Below are positions 7,201-16,138 of a DNA stretch of 64,000 nucleotides, piece after piece. Origin of the DNA: DATJGF01 sp035495315 (GTDB lineage Bacteria > Verrucomicrobiota > Verrucomicrobiia > Limisphaerales > UBA8199); assembly GCA_035495315.1 (NCBI GenBank), contig DATJGF010000110.1:11845-75844 (forward strand), given 5' to 3'. The notes under the pieces were generated by a model that ran no database searches, had not been told where the DNA came from, and was given only the letters and a program-made list of their open reading frames with translations. Position numbers and translations under genes: made by a program. Position 1 is the stretch's first letter; every line of letters begins with the position of its first letter.

Positions 7201-10200
7201 TTACTTCGCGAATGACTCCACCTCCGGCTGGCGAGCCTCGGCGGTACCGCCCGATAATTCGAACCCGCGCGAGATTGCCCCCGGTTCCTCACCGGCGTGC
7301 TGTTTGGCAATTAACACGTAAATGGAAGGAATAACCAAAAGCGTAAACAAGGTACCCAACGCCATACCCGCTACGACTGTGATACCAATAGAATTCCGCG
7401 CTGCCGCCCCGGCGCCGGTAACCAGCGTTAGCGGAAAGTGGCCACAGACTGTCGCAGCACTGGTCATGAGCACGGGGCGTAGCCTTACCAAAGCGGCTTC
7501 ACGGGCTGCCTGAATTTTCGAGAGGCCACGGCGCTGCAGAGCATTTGCAAACTCGACGATGAGAATACCGTTTTTTGAAACGAGCCCAACCAACGTAACC
7601 AACCCTACCTGGGCATATATATTGAGGGTGGTAGTCCACCCGTTGGTCCAGAAAGGAACCCCCTGCCCCGGCATTTTGAGGAAGCTGAAGATCAGGGCTC
7701 CGAACATCGCCAATGGCACCGAACCGAGGATGATGATGAACGGGTCTCGGAAGCTGTTGAATTGAGCTGCCAGGACGAGAATGATCAGCACCACGGAGAG
7801 AACAAAGGCTGGCAGGAACTTGTTGCCTTCGACGCGTAACTGCCGGGACTCGCCCGTATAATCCAGTTTATACCCCTTGGGCAGGATTTTGGCAGCCTCA
7901 GTTTCCAGGAACCGCAGCGCCTCATCAACGGGACGCGTCGGCACACCGCTGATTTTTACCGCATTGAACTGCTGAAACCGGTTGAGTGACCGCGGTTCGG
8001 TGGTTTTCTTCAAGCTGGCAAAGGTGCTTAACGGCACCAGCGTTCCATTGGGACCTTTAACGTAGATGGATTGGAGCTGATCCGGATTCAGGCGCTCGAC
8101 CCGTTTGAGCTGCGGGATGACCTTGTAACTGCGACCATCCAGGCTGAAGCGATTGACGAAATTGCCTCCCACCAAAGCTCCCAAATCGGCGCCGACAGTT
8201 GCCATGTTCAAGTTTAGCGCCGCGACTTTGTCGCGATCCATCACCAATTCCACTTGAGGTTGGTCGACCTTGGTGTCGATCGTTGGTGGAAAGGCGAACA
8301 TCCCGCTTTGCGCGGCCTTCTGTTGCAGCTGTTGGGCAAATGGGAGGATATCCTTCGACTCTACGGTCGAGGCGATCACGAACTCGACCGGGAACTGTCC
8401 ACCGCCGGGCAATGCCGGCGGGCTGACCACCATCGCCCGGATGCCGGGAATACGGTTTAACTTTTGTTGCACTTGCGGCGCTACTTGGAACACGGTGCGT
8501 TTGCGCTCCCCCCAAGGTTTAAGCACAAGGCCGCCAAAGCCGTTATCCGGAAACGTGATTTGGAAGGTTTGGTTCGCCTCGGGCACGCTCATTAATTCGC
8601 GATTGACTGCCTCGGTGTAAAACGTGGTCTGGTCAATTGTGGCATCAGCGGGGGCTTCGACTATCCCCAGGACGAAGCTTTGATCCTCGGGCGGCGCCAG
8701 GTCTTTTTGGCCCCAGGCCATAAGGAACATTGGCACCGCCAGCAAGCTCAGAGCGATCCAGACGACGTAAACGGCAGGTCTCGCGGAAAGCGTCGCTTCC
8801 AGCACACGCGCATAGGCGCGACGCAAGCGATCGAATCCATGATTAATCCGGCCGACGAGTCCCTGCTCCTCGCGCCCCGGATCCAGCAGCTTTGATGACA
8901 TCACCGGCGAAAGTGTCAGCGCCACCACTCCGGAAATCATCACCGCTCCGGCCAGCGTAAAAGCGAACTCACGAAACAGAGAGCCGGTGAGCCCGCCCTG
9001 CAAACCAATCGGGGCATACACCGCAGCCAGGGTGATGGTCATGGCAATCACTGGGCTGACCAACTCGCGTGCACCTAGCAGCGCAGCGTCGACCGGTGAT
9101 TTGCCTTCGCGAACGTGCCGTTCCACGTTTTCGACGATCACGATCGCATCATCCACGACGAGTCCCACCGAAAGCACGATCGCGAGCAGAGTCAGCAAAT
9201 TGATCGTAAATCCGAATACTTGCATTAGGAAAATCCCGCCGATGAGGGAGATCGGAATCGCTACCAGGGGAACCAGCACCGAGCGCACCGAACCCAGAAA
9301 CAGGAAGATGACCACCGCCACAATGAAAAGGGTTTCAGTGAGGGTTTTGAGTACCTCGTGAATCGCGTCTTCGATGTACTTGGTCGCGTCGTAGGCAATG
9401 CGGCCGCTCAGCCCAGTAGGCAGCTCCTTTTGGATCGAGGCCATTTCAGAGCGGATTTGCTTGATCACATCCAGCGAATTGGCGTTCGGCAGCGGCCACA
9501 CTCCCATGAATACCGCCCGCTCACCGCTGAATCGCACTTCTGAATCGTAGTCTTCAGCTCCCAGCACGACATCGGCGATATCGCGCAGCCGCACCAGATG
9601 ATCCCCGGACTGGCGAACAACCAGATTCCGGAATTCTTCGACGGAGCGCAGGTCAGTATTGGCGGTGAGGTTTACTTGAATGAGGGACCCTTTTGTATGG
9701 CCCACAGCAGAGAGGAAGTTATTCGCGACCAGGGCCTCGCGGACCTGAGCCGGGTTGATGTTCAGGGCCGTCAAGCGGTCCGGTTTAAGCCAGATCCGCA
9801 TCGCGAATGTGCGTCCGCCAAGGATATCGGCCCGTTGAACGCCTTCGAGCGCCGTCAGGCGAGGCTGAACAACTCGGACGAGATAATCGCTGATTTGATT
9901 CGCCTGCAAAATGTCCGACGTGAAGCTGAGATAGGCCGAGGCGTATTGAGAATCAGCCGAGACAATATTAATGACGGGGACCTCAGCCTCCGGCGGCAGA
10001 TCATTGCGGACCTGGTTGACTTTTGAGTTGATTTCAGCCAGCGCCTTGGTCGGGTCGTAATTGAGCTTGAGACGGACCGTAATGGTCGAGAGGCCCAGCT
10101 TACTGGCGGATTCGATATAGTCGATGCCGTCAGCGGCCGCGATCGCGCGTTCGAGCGGCGTGGTGATAAAGCCGCGAACCAGATCGGCGCTGGCGCCAAC

Positions 10201-10356
10201 GTAAACCGTCGTGACCGTCACGGCAGCATTATCGCTGCGCGGATATTGCCTTACCGTCAGAGTCCGAATCGCCTGAACCCCGGCGATCAAAATGACCAGA
10301 TTGACGACCAACGCCAACACCGGTCGCCGGATGAATAGATCCGTGAAAGATTTCAT
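7201..10356 (-). CDS. RND efflux pump, inner-membrane transporter (AcrB/MexB family)
   Basis: This 1051-residue protein is a resistance-nodulation-division permease. It starts MKSFTDLFIRRPVLALV with the first membrane span. A large periplasmic loop and a membrane bundle follow, the latter including GLVVDDAIVIVENVERH near residue 400 with the two Asp residues of the proton relay. The second half repeats the pattern (GLVSKNGILIVEFANAL). I chose the ATG at 10356 because 35 upstream codons of the open frame are Arg-rich and overlap the adaptor gene. A GAAAGG ribosome-binding site precedes it, 7 bp after the adaptor stop codon. It works with the adaptor to export drugs or other amphiphiles. No outer-membrane factor gene is in the operon. 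Confidence 0.93.
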   Translation of the reverse strand: MKSFTDLFIRRPVLALVVNLVILIAGVQAIRTLTVRQYPRSDNAAVTVTTVYVGASADLVRGFITTPLERAIAAADGIDYIESASKLGLSTITVRLKLNYDPTKALAEINSKVNQVRNDLPPEAEVPVINIVSADSQYASAYLSFTSDILQANQISDYLVRVVQPRLTALEGVQRADILGGRTFAMRIWLKPDRLTALNINPAQVREALVANNFLSAVGHTKGSLIQVNLTANTDLRSVEEFRNLVVRQSGDHLVRLRDIADVVLGAEDYDSEVRFSGERAVFMGVWPLPNANSLDVIKQIRSEMASIQKELPTGLSGRIAYDATKYIEDAIHEVLKTLTETLFIVAVVIFLFLGSVRSVLVPLVAIPISLIGGIFLMQVFGFTINLLTLLAIVLSVGLVVDDAIVIVENVERHVREGKSPVDAALLGARELVSPVIAMTITLAAVYAPIGLQGGLTGSLFREFAFTLAGAVMISGVVALTLSPVMSSKLLDPGREEQGLVGRINHGFDRLRRAYARVLEATLSARPAVYVVWIALSLLAVPMFLMAWGQKDLAPPEDQSFVLGIVEAPADATIDQTTFYTEAVNRELMSVPEANQTFQITFPDNGFGGLVLKPWGERKRTVFQVAPQVQQKLNRIPGIRAMVVSPPALPGGGQFPVEFVIASTVESKDILPFAQQLQQKAAQSGMFAFPPTIDTKVDQPQVELVMDRDKVAALNLNMATVGADLGALVGGNFVNRFSLDGRSYKVIPQLKRVERLNPDQLQSIYVKGPNGTLVPLSTFASLKKTTEPRSLNRFQQFNAVKISGVPTRPVDEALRFLETEAAKILPKGYKLDYTGESRQLRVEGNKFLPAFVLSVVLIILVLAAQFNSFRDPFIIILGSVPLAMFGALIFSFLKMPGQGVPFWTNGWTTTLNIYAQVGLVTLVGLVSKNGILIVEFANALQRRGLSKIQAAREAALVRLRPVLMTSAATVCGHFPLTLVTGAGAAARNSIGITVVAGMALGTLFTLLVIPSIYVLIAKQHAGEEPGAISRGFELSGGTAEARQPEVESFAK

Positions 10357-10363
10357 GTGCCTT

Positions 10364-11494
10364 TCAACTGTCCGGCGGCCTCGGCGCCAGCGTCGCTTTC
10401 GGGTTAATGTCGTTATTCTCCACGACCGCCATTCCAGTGCGGAGTTTGAACGCGCCGGCACTCACAATGCGGTCACCAGGTTTCAGTCCGGATTCGATGC
10501 TCAAGAAGTCGCCGCGAGCCGGGCCGGTGCGCACCAACTGCTGCCGCACCGAAAGTCCACCCTTGCCGCTCGCTGCCGGAGCGTTGGATTCAACGACATA
10601 GACTGAGTCGCCATAGGGCGCGCTGAGCACCGCGGTGCTTGGGACCACCAGCACGGGTTTTTCTTCCGGCAGCAGCACCTCGGCACGGGTGAACATTCCC
10701 GGGCGCAGCAACTGATTCAGGTTTTGAACGGTGGCCTGCAGACCAATGCTGCGTGTCGCCGGGTCCAGGTCCGGGTTTATCGTCGTGAGCGTTCCCTCAA
10801 AATGTCGGTCGGGAAACGCATCGATCGTGAGCCGCACTGGCATGCCGACACTTAAGCGCGACAACTCCTGTTGGGGCAGTGAGAAGTCAGCATATACCGG
10901 CGACAGCGACTGCAGCGACACGATCGGTTTACCGGTGTCGAGATATTGACCCAGGTTAACCTGCCGAATACCCAGGCGTCCGGCGAACGGTGCGCGGATG
11001 GTCTTCTTCTCGATCGTTGCCCGGATCGCATCGGCATTGGCTTGCGTCTGCTTCATCGTCGCCTCGGCGGTATCAAGGTCGGATTGCGAGACGGTGTTCT
11101 CCGCGCGGAGCTTGCTGACGCGTTCGAGGTTGACCCGCGCCAAATCCAATTGCGCTTCCATCGCGCGCAGCTGAGCTTGCTCCGAAGAAGTATCGAGCCG
11201 AACCAGCAGGTCGCCTTTGGCGACCACGGCGCCCGGCTCAAACGCAATCTCGTTCACCAATCCAGGAACTTCCGTCGTGACATTTACGCCCTGCACCGCA
11301 GTGATTGACCCGATCGCGCCCAGGATCCCCTGCCATTTCTCCTCCCGGGCGACAACCGTGGAAACCGATTCGGGCGGTATCGCGAAACTCTTGCCCACCG
11401 CGATAAGCTTTTTGACCTGGAGAGCCTTGACGCCCGCCAGCCCGCCGATCACAGCGAAAACAATCACCACCGCCAAGACTAATTTCCGTATCAT
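10364..11494 (-). CDS. RND efflux periplasmic adaptor (HlyD/MFP family)
   Basis: The product is 376 residues long with an N-terminal membrane anchor (LVLAVVIVFAVIGGLAGV). A lipoyl-like domain is split around a helical hairpin (VAKGDLLVRLDTSSEQAQLRAMEAQLD..., then TIRAPFAGRLGIRQVNLGQYL). Beta-barrel and membrane-proximal domains follow. This is the membrane fusion protein that links the RND transporter to an outer-membrane channel. It lies between tetR (11-bp gap) and the transporter gene (7-bp gap) in one operon. Confidence 0.9.
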   Translation of the reverse strand: MIRKLVLAVVIVFAVIGGLAGVKALQVKKLIAVGKSFAIPPESVSTVVAREEKWQGILGAIGSITAVQGVNVTTEVPGLVNEIAFEPGAVVAKGDLLVRLDTSSEQAQLRAMEAQLDLARVNLERVSKLRAENTVSQSDLDTAEATMKQTQANADAIRATIEKKTIRAPFAGRLGIRQVNLGQYLDTGKPIVSLQSLSPVYADFSLPQQELSRLSVGMPVRLTIDAFPDRHFEGTLTTINPDLDPATRSIGLQATVQNLNQLLRPGMFTRAEVLLPEEKPVLVVPSTAVLSAPYGDSVYVVESNAPAASGKGGLSVRQQLVRTGPARGDFLSIESGLKPGDRIVSAGAFKLRTGMAVVENNDINPKATLAPRPPDS

Positions 11495-11505
11495 AAAATT
11501 CCTTA

Positions 11506-12144
11506 TCAGTGATTGCGACCGTTGCCGTTGGTGCTTTTTTGCGGCCGGCTAGCCCCTGCAAGAAACAATCTTACCACGCGTTTGGCCGTCTGCCGATTCA
11601 GAGGACAATCGGGGACCAGCAGCCGGATCATCACGTAATTATTTAAATGGCCGTAGATTCCCATCGTCAACTCGTCCGCCGTAAAATCTCGCGACAGTTC
11701 CCCCGACCGTTGGCCCTGTTCGATGAGCGAGCGCAGGAATTCGAAATTGCGCCTCCCCTTCTCCCGGCAACGCGTCTGGCCGGGAGCTTCGCCGGCTGCC
11801 GCAAAAGCCGTCGCAAACGCCAGGCGCATCAGCTCGCGGTGCTGTAAGGAGAAATCAAAAATAGCCGCAACGACTTCTTCGAGCTTCTCACCGGTACTCT
11901 CCCCATGCGTCGCGGCTTCTTGCATCAACCGCAACCGTTCGTCGTGGGCATGATCTACCAATGCCTGGAAGAGCCCCGCCTTGTCCTTAAAATAATAATA
12001 CAACGCCGGCTTGGAGACCTGCGCCGCATCGACGATCTCCTGCACCGACGTCCCCGCATACCCGCGATTGGCAAAGCTCTTCAGCGCCGCCAGCAGCAGT
12101 TGGGCCCGCGTGCCGGTTAGAGTTTCATTGACCGATCTCCCCAT
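11506..12144 (-). CDS. TetR/AcrR family regulator of the RND operon
   Basis: This 212-residue protein has a classic TetR N-terminal DNA-binding domain: LLLAALKSFANRGYAGTSV, then IVDAAQVSKPALYYYFKDK, around residues 16-55. A larger C-terminal ligand domain follows. It is the first gene of tetR-hlyD-acrB. An 18-bp palindrome lies 1 bp upstream of the ATG and overlaps the predicted -10 box, so it should repress its own operon until a ligand binds. The predicted transcript would have almost no leader. No good alternative start exists within the DNA-binding domain. Confidence 0.9.
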   Translation of the reverse strand: MGRSVNETLTGTRAQLLLAALKSFANRGYAGTSVQEIVDAAQVSKPALYYYFKDKAGLFQALVDHAHDERLRLMQEAATHGESTGEKLEEVVAAIFDFSLQHRELMRLAFATAFAAAGEAPGQTRCREKGRRNFEFLRSLIEQGQRSGELSRDFTADELTMGIYGHLNNYVMIRLLVPDCPLNRQTAKRVVRLFLAGASRPQKSTNGNGRNH

Positions 12145-12145
12145 A

Positions 12146-12183
12146 ACCTACCGAACGGTAGGTAGGATCCCGCCGGCTGTCAA
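12146..12183 (-). promoter_or_regulatory. TetR operator overlapping the tetR-hlyD-RND promoter
   Basis: The palindrome ACCTACCGAACGGTAGGT (12146-12163) has 8-bp arms around AA and is typical of TetR-family operators. On the minus strand a perfect TTGACA lies at 12183-12178. After 17 bp it is followed by TACCGT (12160-12155), which is inside the palindrome. The start point would be near 12148, about four bases before the ATG. Bound repressor would block the -10 region. Confidence 0.65.
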
Positions 12184-12304
12184 ATACTTTGCCGCCAAAA
12201 GGACTGGAACTTTCGGCCCAGTGGTGGGGTTCGCCGCCGGAAGCGCCGTTAAAGATTTATTCGCGAATCGAACGGCACGGAAGCAAGGCCGTGAATCTCC
12301 GCAG

Positions 12305-12382
12305 GTCTTGGAGCCAGTCCTCTGGCACTGTCAATCGAGCATCTGCTCGCCCAAAGGCCAGAGGATTGGCGCACTCCAAAAG
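12305..12382. repeat. dispersed repeat bounded by GTCTTGGAG and GCGCACTCCAAAA
   Basis: This is copy 1 of an element with inverted ends (GTCTTGGAG at 12305-12313 and CACTCCAAAA near 12371-12381). It fills most of the gap between tetR and the first permease gene. Related copies are at 17828-17865 and 56386-56498. The rest of the 278-base gap holds the tetR promoter and nothing else recognised. Confidence 0.55.
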
Positions 12383-12422
12383 CTGAAGCACAGAGATACG
12401 CCGCGTTTCCGCCGTGCTCTCG

Positions 12423-13985
12423 CTACGATTTCGGCGGCTGTGCTGTCGCAGGCTGGGCCAGCTTGCTGTGGCGCACCCCATAGATGAAGTAAAAGACCAT
12501 GCCGATGGCGAACCAAATTACGAGACGTATCCAGGTCCTGGCCGGTAGGCCGTACATCAATAGCATGGAAGAAACAGCTCCCATCGGCGCGACGAACCAA
12601 ACCCACGGTGTTTTGAATTTGCGGGGAAGGTTGGGTTCGCGAACGCGCAACACAAGGACCGCCACCGAAACGATCGCAAACGCCAGCAGCGTGCCGATAT
12701 TGCACAGCTCACCTGCCTCACCGACATCTAACACGCCGCCGACCAGGGCGACGATGATCCCGGTTACAATGGTAATAACCCAAGGAGTTTTAAAACGTGG
12801 GTGGACGTTACTAATGAATGAGGGAAGCAGACCATCTCGTGACATAGTCCAAAACACCCGGGTTTGGCCGAGCATCATTACCAGGATAACCGAGGAGAGA
12901 CCGGCAATCGCACCTAGTTTTATGATTCTTGCCAGCCAACCCATTTGTGCTTGGTCGGCCGCCATCGCGATCGGGTCGGGAACATTCAGCTGTGGATACA
13001 GGACTACGCCTGTCGCGATGCCGGAAACCAGGATGTAAAGAATTGTGCAAACAATCAGCGAGCCGATGATGCCAATCGGCATGTCTCGTTGAGGATTCTT
13101 GGCTTCCTGCGCCGCGGTGCTGACAGCGTCAAACCCGATGTACGCAAAAAAAACCAGGCTTGCCCCCCTGATGACCCCCGACCAGCCGAATTCGCCCCAG
13201 GTGCCACTATTGGGGGGTATAAACGGATGCCAGTTTTTGGGGTTAATCGCCCAAATGGCGCCGCCGATGAACAGCAGGACCACGGCGAGTTTGATCAGGA
13301 CAATAATGTCGTTAAATCCAGCCGATTCTTTGATGCCGATAACGAGCATCAAGGTGACGACAGCCACAATAAAGATCGCTGGGAGGTTAAAAATGGCGGT
13401 GGCGTGGGGAAGCGTCAGTGGGTCCGTTCCTAATACCCTTATTTGATCGAGAAGACTTGTGCCGCTAATGGCCGTCCAACCCGCCCGCACTTTCAACGAG
13501 GCAGCCAATGCCGCTGGGATGTCGATCAAATGGGTGCCACGAGCGGCTGAGAGCTCCGGGGGCACCTGGATTCCGAAATCCCTCAGAAACGACACGACGT
13601 AACCGGACCAGCCGACCGATACCGTGATCGCGCCCACGGCGTATTCCAACGCGAGGTCCCATCCGATTATCCAGGCGAAAAGCTCGCCGAGAGTCGCGTA
13701 GCTATACGTGTAAGCGCTACCCGACATCGGTACCAGAGCGGCAAATTCGCTGTAGCAAAGCGCTGCAAAAGCGGAAGCGGTTCCAGCGAGAACAAACGAG
13801 AGCACCACGGCCGGCCCTGCATTGGCCGCGGCGGCGTGACCCGAAAGCACGAAGATTCCAGTGCCGATAATGGCGCCGATGCCCAACATGGTAAGGTTCA
13901 ACGGCCCGAGAGCCCGTTTTAGACTCTGGTCGGTAAGCGCCTCGGCTTGTAGATCGGTAACGCTTTTGCGGCGGAACAAGTTCAT
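12423..13985 (-). CDS. APC superfamily amino-acid permease (CAT type)
   Basis: This 520-residue integral membrane protein has about 12 or more spans. The N-terminus LFRRKSVTDLQAEALTDQS is followed by span 1, LTMLGIGAIIGTGIFVLSG, whose GxGIF motif contacts the substrate amino group in APC transporters. FFAYIGFDAVSTAAQEAKNPQRDMPIGI is the well-conserved span 6 and following loop of YfnA/CAT-like permeases. It probably imports a cationic or neutral amino acid. It resembles the permease at 16139-17728 closely enough to suggest an old duplication. The substrate cannot be assigned. Confidence 0.88.
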   Translation of the reverse strand: MNLFRRKSVTDLQAEALTDQSLKRALGPLNLTMLGIGAIIGTGIFVLSGHAAAANAGPAVVLSFVLAGTASAFAALCYSEFAALVPMSGSAYTYSYATLGELFAWIIGWDLALEYAVGAITVSVGWSGYVVSFLRDFGIQVPPELSAARGTHLIDIPAALAASLKVRAGWTAISGTSLLDQIRVLGTDPLTLPHATAIFNLPAIFIVAVVTLMLVIGIKESAGFNDIIVLIKLAVVLLFIGGAIWAINPKNWHPFIPPNSGTWGEFGWSGVIRGASLVFFAYIGFDAVSTAAQEAKNPQRDMPIGIIGSLIVCTILYILVSGIATGVVLYPQLNVPDPIAMAADQAQMGWLARIIKLGAIAGLSSVILVMMLGQTRVFWTMSRDGLLPSFISNVHPRFKTPWVITIVTGIIVALVGGVLDVGEAGELCNIGTLLAFAIVSVAVLVLRVREPNLPRKFKTPWVWFVAPMGAVSSMLLMYGLPARTWIRLVIWFAIGMVFYFIYGVRHSKLAQPATAQPPKS

Positions 13986-14076
13986 GGATATTAGGTGCTG
14001 GAATCGCGTGCTATCGCTCAGTTAAATGGGTTAGTGCCGCCCGGAAGTCAAGGAAACGATCGGGCTGAACAGTATC

Positions 14077-14157
14077 GCCTCAGTTATGGGTGGGGCCGCA
14101 TCGCCGAAGCGGCCTGGCCACTGCGGTTCCGGCGAAACCGGGCTACCCGGCTGAGGC
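14077..14157. repeat. 81-bp palindromic element, copy 1 (GCCTCAGT ends)
   Basis: The element begins GCCTCAGT (14077-14084) and ends CTGAGGC (14151-14157), with imperfect internal inverted repeats (GCCGAAGCGGC and CGGTTCCGGCGAAACCG). A homologous copy of exactly the same length lies at 51315-51395. Its right end encodes the last codons and stop of the retropepsin-like gene. Confidence 0.7.
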
Positions 14158-14541
14158 CTGCGCCGCAGGCACCGGACCCGCCGCCACCAGTTTTTTCTTC
14201 TGCGGGTCAACGGTTAGATTCAGACCTTCGAGGGAGCGTGAGCCTAACAACAAAAGGTCACCCTTTTCTGCGAATACGATTTCATCGACCGTAAAATTTT
14301 TCTCCAACCGTACAATAGCGAAGCCGACACTGCGTTTGACTTTTTGGCCGTTCGCCATCAAAAACTCGACATCTCTTTTCTCACGTTGTATGCCCAGCTC
14401 CTCCAAAATCTCTTTTGAGACCCAGGTATATTCGCTTCCAGTGCCGACCAGCAGTTTGGGCAAAGTTGCCCCCTTAGACCGATTCGAGACGTTCTCGATG
14501 CGGCATTCCACGTAAAATGTGCCCACATCTTTCTCTATCAT
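14143..14541 (-). CDS. retropepsin-like aspartic protease homologue lacking the catalytic Asp
   Basis: This 132-residue protein matches the small clan AA (retropepsin-like) family found in many environmental bacteria. The flap-like and second-half features are intact (VEFLMANGQKV, TVDEIVFAEKGDLLLLGSRSLEGLNLTVD). The catalytic DTG motif, however, reads GTG: LLVGTGSEYTW, Gly33, codon GGC at 14443-14445. A GAC-to-GGC change would explain it. Without the Asp it should not be a protease, unless this is a sequencing error. The last residues (about AQASAG) come from the adjoining 81-bp repeat. It sits alone between two permease genes, and its role is unknown. Confidence 0.75.
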   Translation of the reverse strand: MIEKDVGTFYVECRIENVSNRSKGATLPKLLVGTGSEYTWVSKEILEELGIQREKRDVEFLMANGQKVKRSVGFAIVRLEKNFTVDEIVFAEKGDLLLLGSRSLEGLNLTVDPQKKKLVAAGPVPAAQASAG

Positions 14542-14604
14542 TCAGCAGTGAATATAGGGCCTCACGATTTAAGTGCACACATTACCTGTGGGCAAGGGCT
14601 AAAG

Positions 14605-16134
14605 TCAATCAATTTTACCGGCCCCTGCCAAGCTCCCCTTCCACAGAAAATAAACCGGTACCCCCGCCAGGACGATCGCCAATCCGGGCCACGAGGTTTT
14701 GGTCTTGTAAACCAGCAATACGAGACTGATCGCGGTCGCGGCCAAAATGTAGAGAATCGGCACCACCGGATAGCCAAACGCGCGGTACGGACGCTCCACA
14801 TTGGGCTGTTTGCGTCTCAATACAAAGATCCCGATAATCGTAAGGACGTAGAAAATCAACACTGCAAAAATGACGTAATCCAGCAGCGTGCTGTAAAGAT
14901 TGCCGTATTGTGGCGCGCCACTCGCGTCGACCGAGCGGGTGCGCGGCAGCACCAGCAAACAGGTCCAGACGCATTGAAGCACCAGGCCTACCGCCGGCAC
15001 GCTTTGCGCATTGAGGTGGCCCGTCGACTTGAAAAACAGCCCATCCCGCGCCATCGCGTAATAAACACGTGCTCCGGAGAGAATGAGTCCATTATTACAA
15101 CCAAAGGTCGATACCATGATGGCGATCGCCATTATGATGGGGCCAGCGCCGGAGAAAACCGTATTGATCGCTGCGGTCGCCACGCGATCATCCGGCGCAT
15201 GCTGGATTTGGTCCAGGGGCAGGAGTCCGAGGTAAGCCAGATTCGCCAGAATATACAACGCCGTGACCAGGCCCGTCCCGGCAGCCAGAGAAAGCGGCAC
15301 CGTCCGCCGCGGATTTTTCACTTCACCCGCAATAAAGGTGACGTTATTCCACGCATCCGAAGAAAACAGCGAACCAACCTGGGCGACGCAGAAGGCGATG
15401 AATAGTCCGAAAGCGCCCGCGGCAGCCGTAACTGCCGGAACGAATGAAAAATCTGGTGTGATTCTGGAGACGCCGCGCGGAGTCCATATGTCAGTAAAGT
15501 TCGCTTTGAAAACCGCGTCATTGCGGCTCAACACCAACCCGATCAGGATGAGCGCCAGCAGCGAGAGTGTCTTGGCTGAAGTGAAAATGTTCTGGATGAC
15601 TTTGCCGACCTGCAATCCCCGCGTGTTGATGTAGGTCAGGAGCACAATTAAGCAGATGGCGACCAACTGTTGGGTCGAGAGACTGACGGCGTAGCTATCC
15701 GATAAATTGATCGGCGGAATGATCCACGCGGTCGGAGAAACTGCCGGCACCAGGACTCCCAAGTAACGCGAGAACGCTACCGCGACGGCCGCGATCGTGC
15801 CGGTCTGAATCACCAGGAACAAAGTCCACCCATATAAAAATCCCCAAAGCGGGCTGTAGGCTTCGCGGAGATAGACATATTGTCCTCCTGCTCGTGGCAT
15901 CATCGCCGCCAGCTCGCCATAGCTCAGTGCCGCGCTAATTGTCAACGCGCCTGTGACCAGCCATGCCAGCAAAAGCCAGCCCGTCGAGCCGACCTGCCGG
16001 CTGATATCCGCCGAGACAATGAAAATGCCCGAGCCGATCATCGAACCGGCTACCAGCATAGTGGCGTCCAGCAACCCGAGTCCCTGAACGAGCTTCGGTT
16101 CTGGCACGGAGACTGGAGCTTGGGCCTGTGGCAT
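14605..16134 (-). CDS. APC superfamily amino-acid permease (LAT-like)
   Basis: This 509-residue polytopic membrane protein has the APC signature in span 1 (ATMLVAGSMIGSGIFIVSADI). It continues with LSYGELAAMMPRAGGQYVYLREAYSPLWGFLYGW, the region typical of L-type and related amino-acid exchangers. It is more distant from the two flanking permeases than they are from each other. The ATG lies 4 bp after the stop of the upstream permease, so the two are co-transcribed. The substrate is unknown, but neutral amino acids are plausible. Confidence 0.88.
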   Translation of the reverse strand: MPQAQAPVSVPEPKLVQGLGLLDATMLVAGSMIGSGIFIVSADISRQVGSTGWLLLAWLVTGALTISAALSYGELAAMMPRAGGQYVYLREAYSPLWGFLYGWTLFLVIQTGTIAAVAVAFSRYLGVLVPAVSPTAWIIPPINLSDSYAVSLSTQQLVAICLIVLLTYINTRGLQVGKVIQNIFTSAKTLSLLALILIGLVLSRNDAVFKANFTDIWTPRGVSRITPDFSFVPAVTAAAGAFGLFIAFCVAQVGSLFSSDAWNNVTFIAGEVKNPRRTVPLSLAAGTGLVTALYILANLAYLGLLPLDQIQHAPDDRVATAAINTVFSGAGPIIMAIAIMVSTFGCNNGLILSGARVYYAMARDGLFFKSTGHLNAQSVPAVGLVLQCVWTCLLVLPRTRSVDASGAPQYGNLYSTLLDYVIFAVLIFYVLTIIGIFVLRRKQPNVERPYRAFGYPVVPILYILAATAISLVLLVYKTKTSWPGLAIVLAGVPVYFLWKGSLAGAGKID

Positions 16135-16138
16135 ACGA

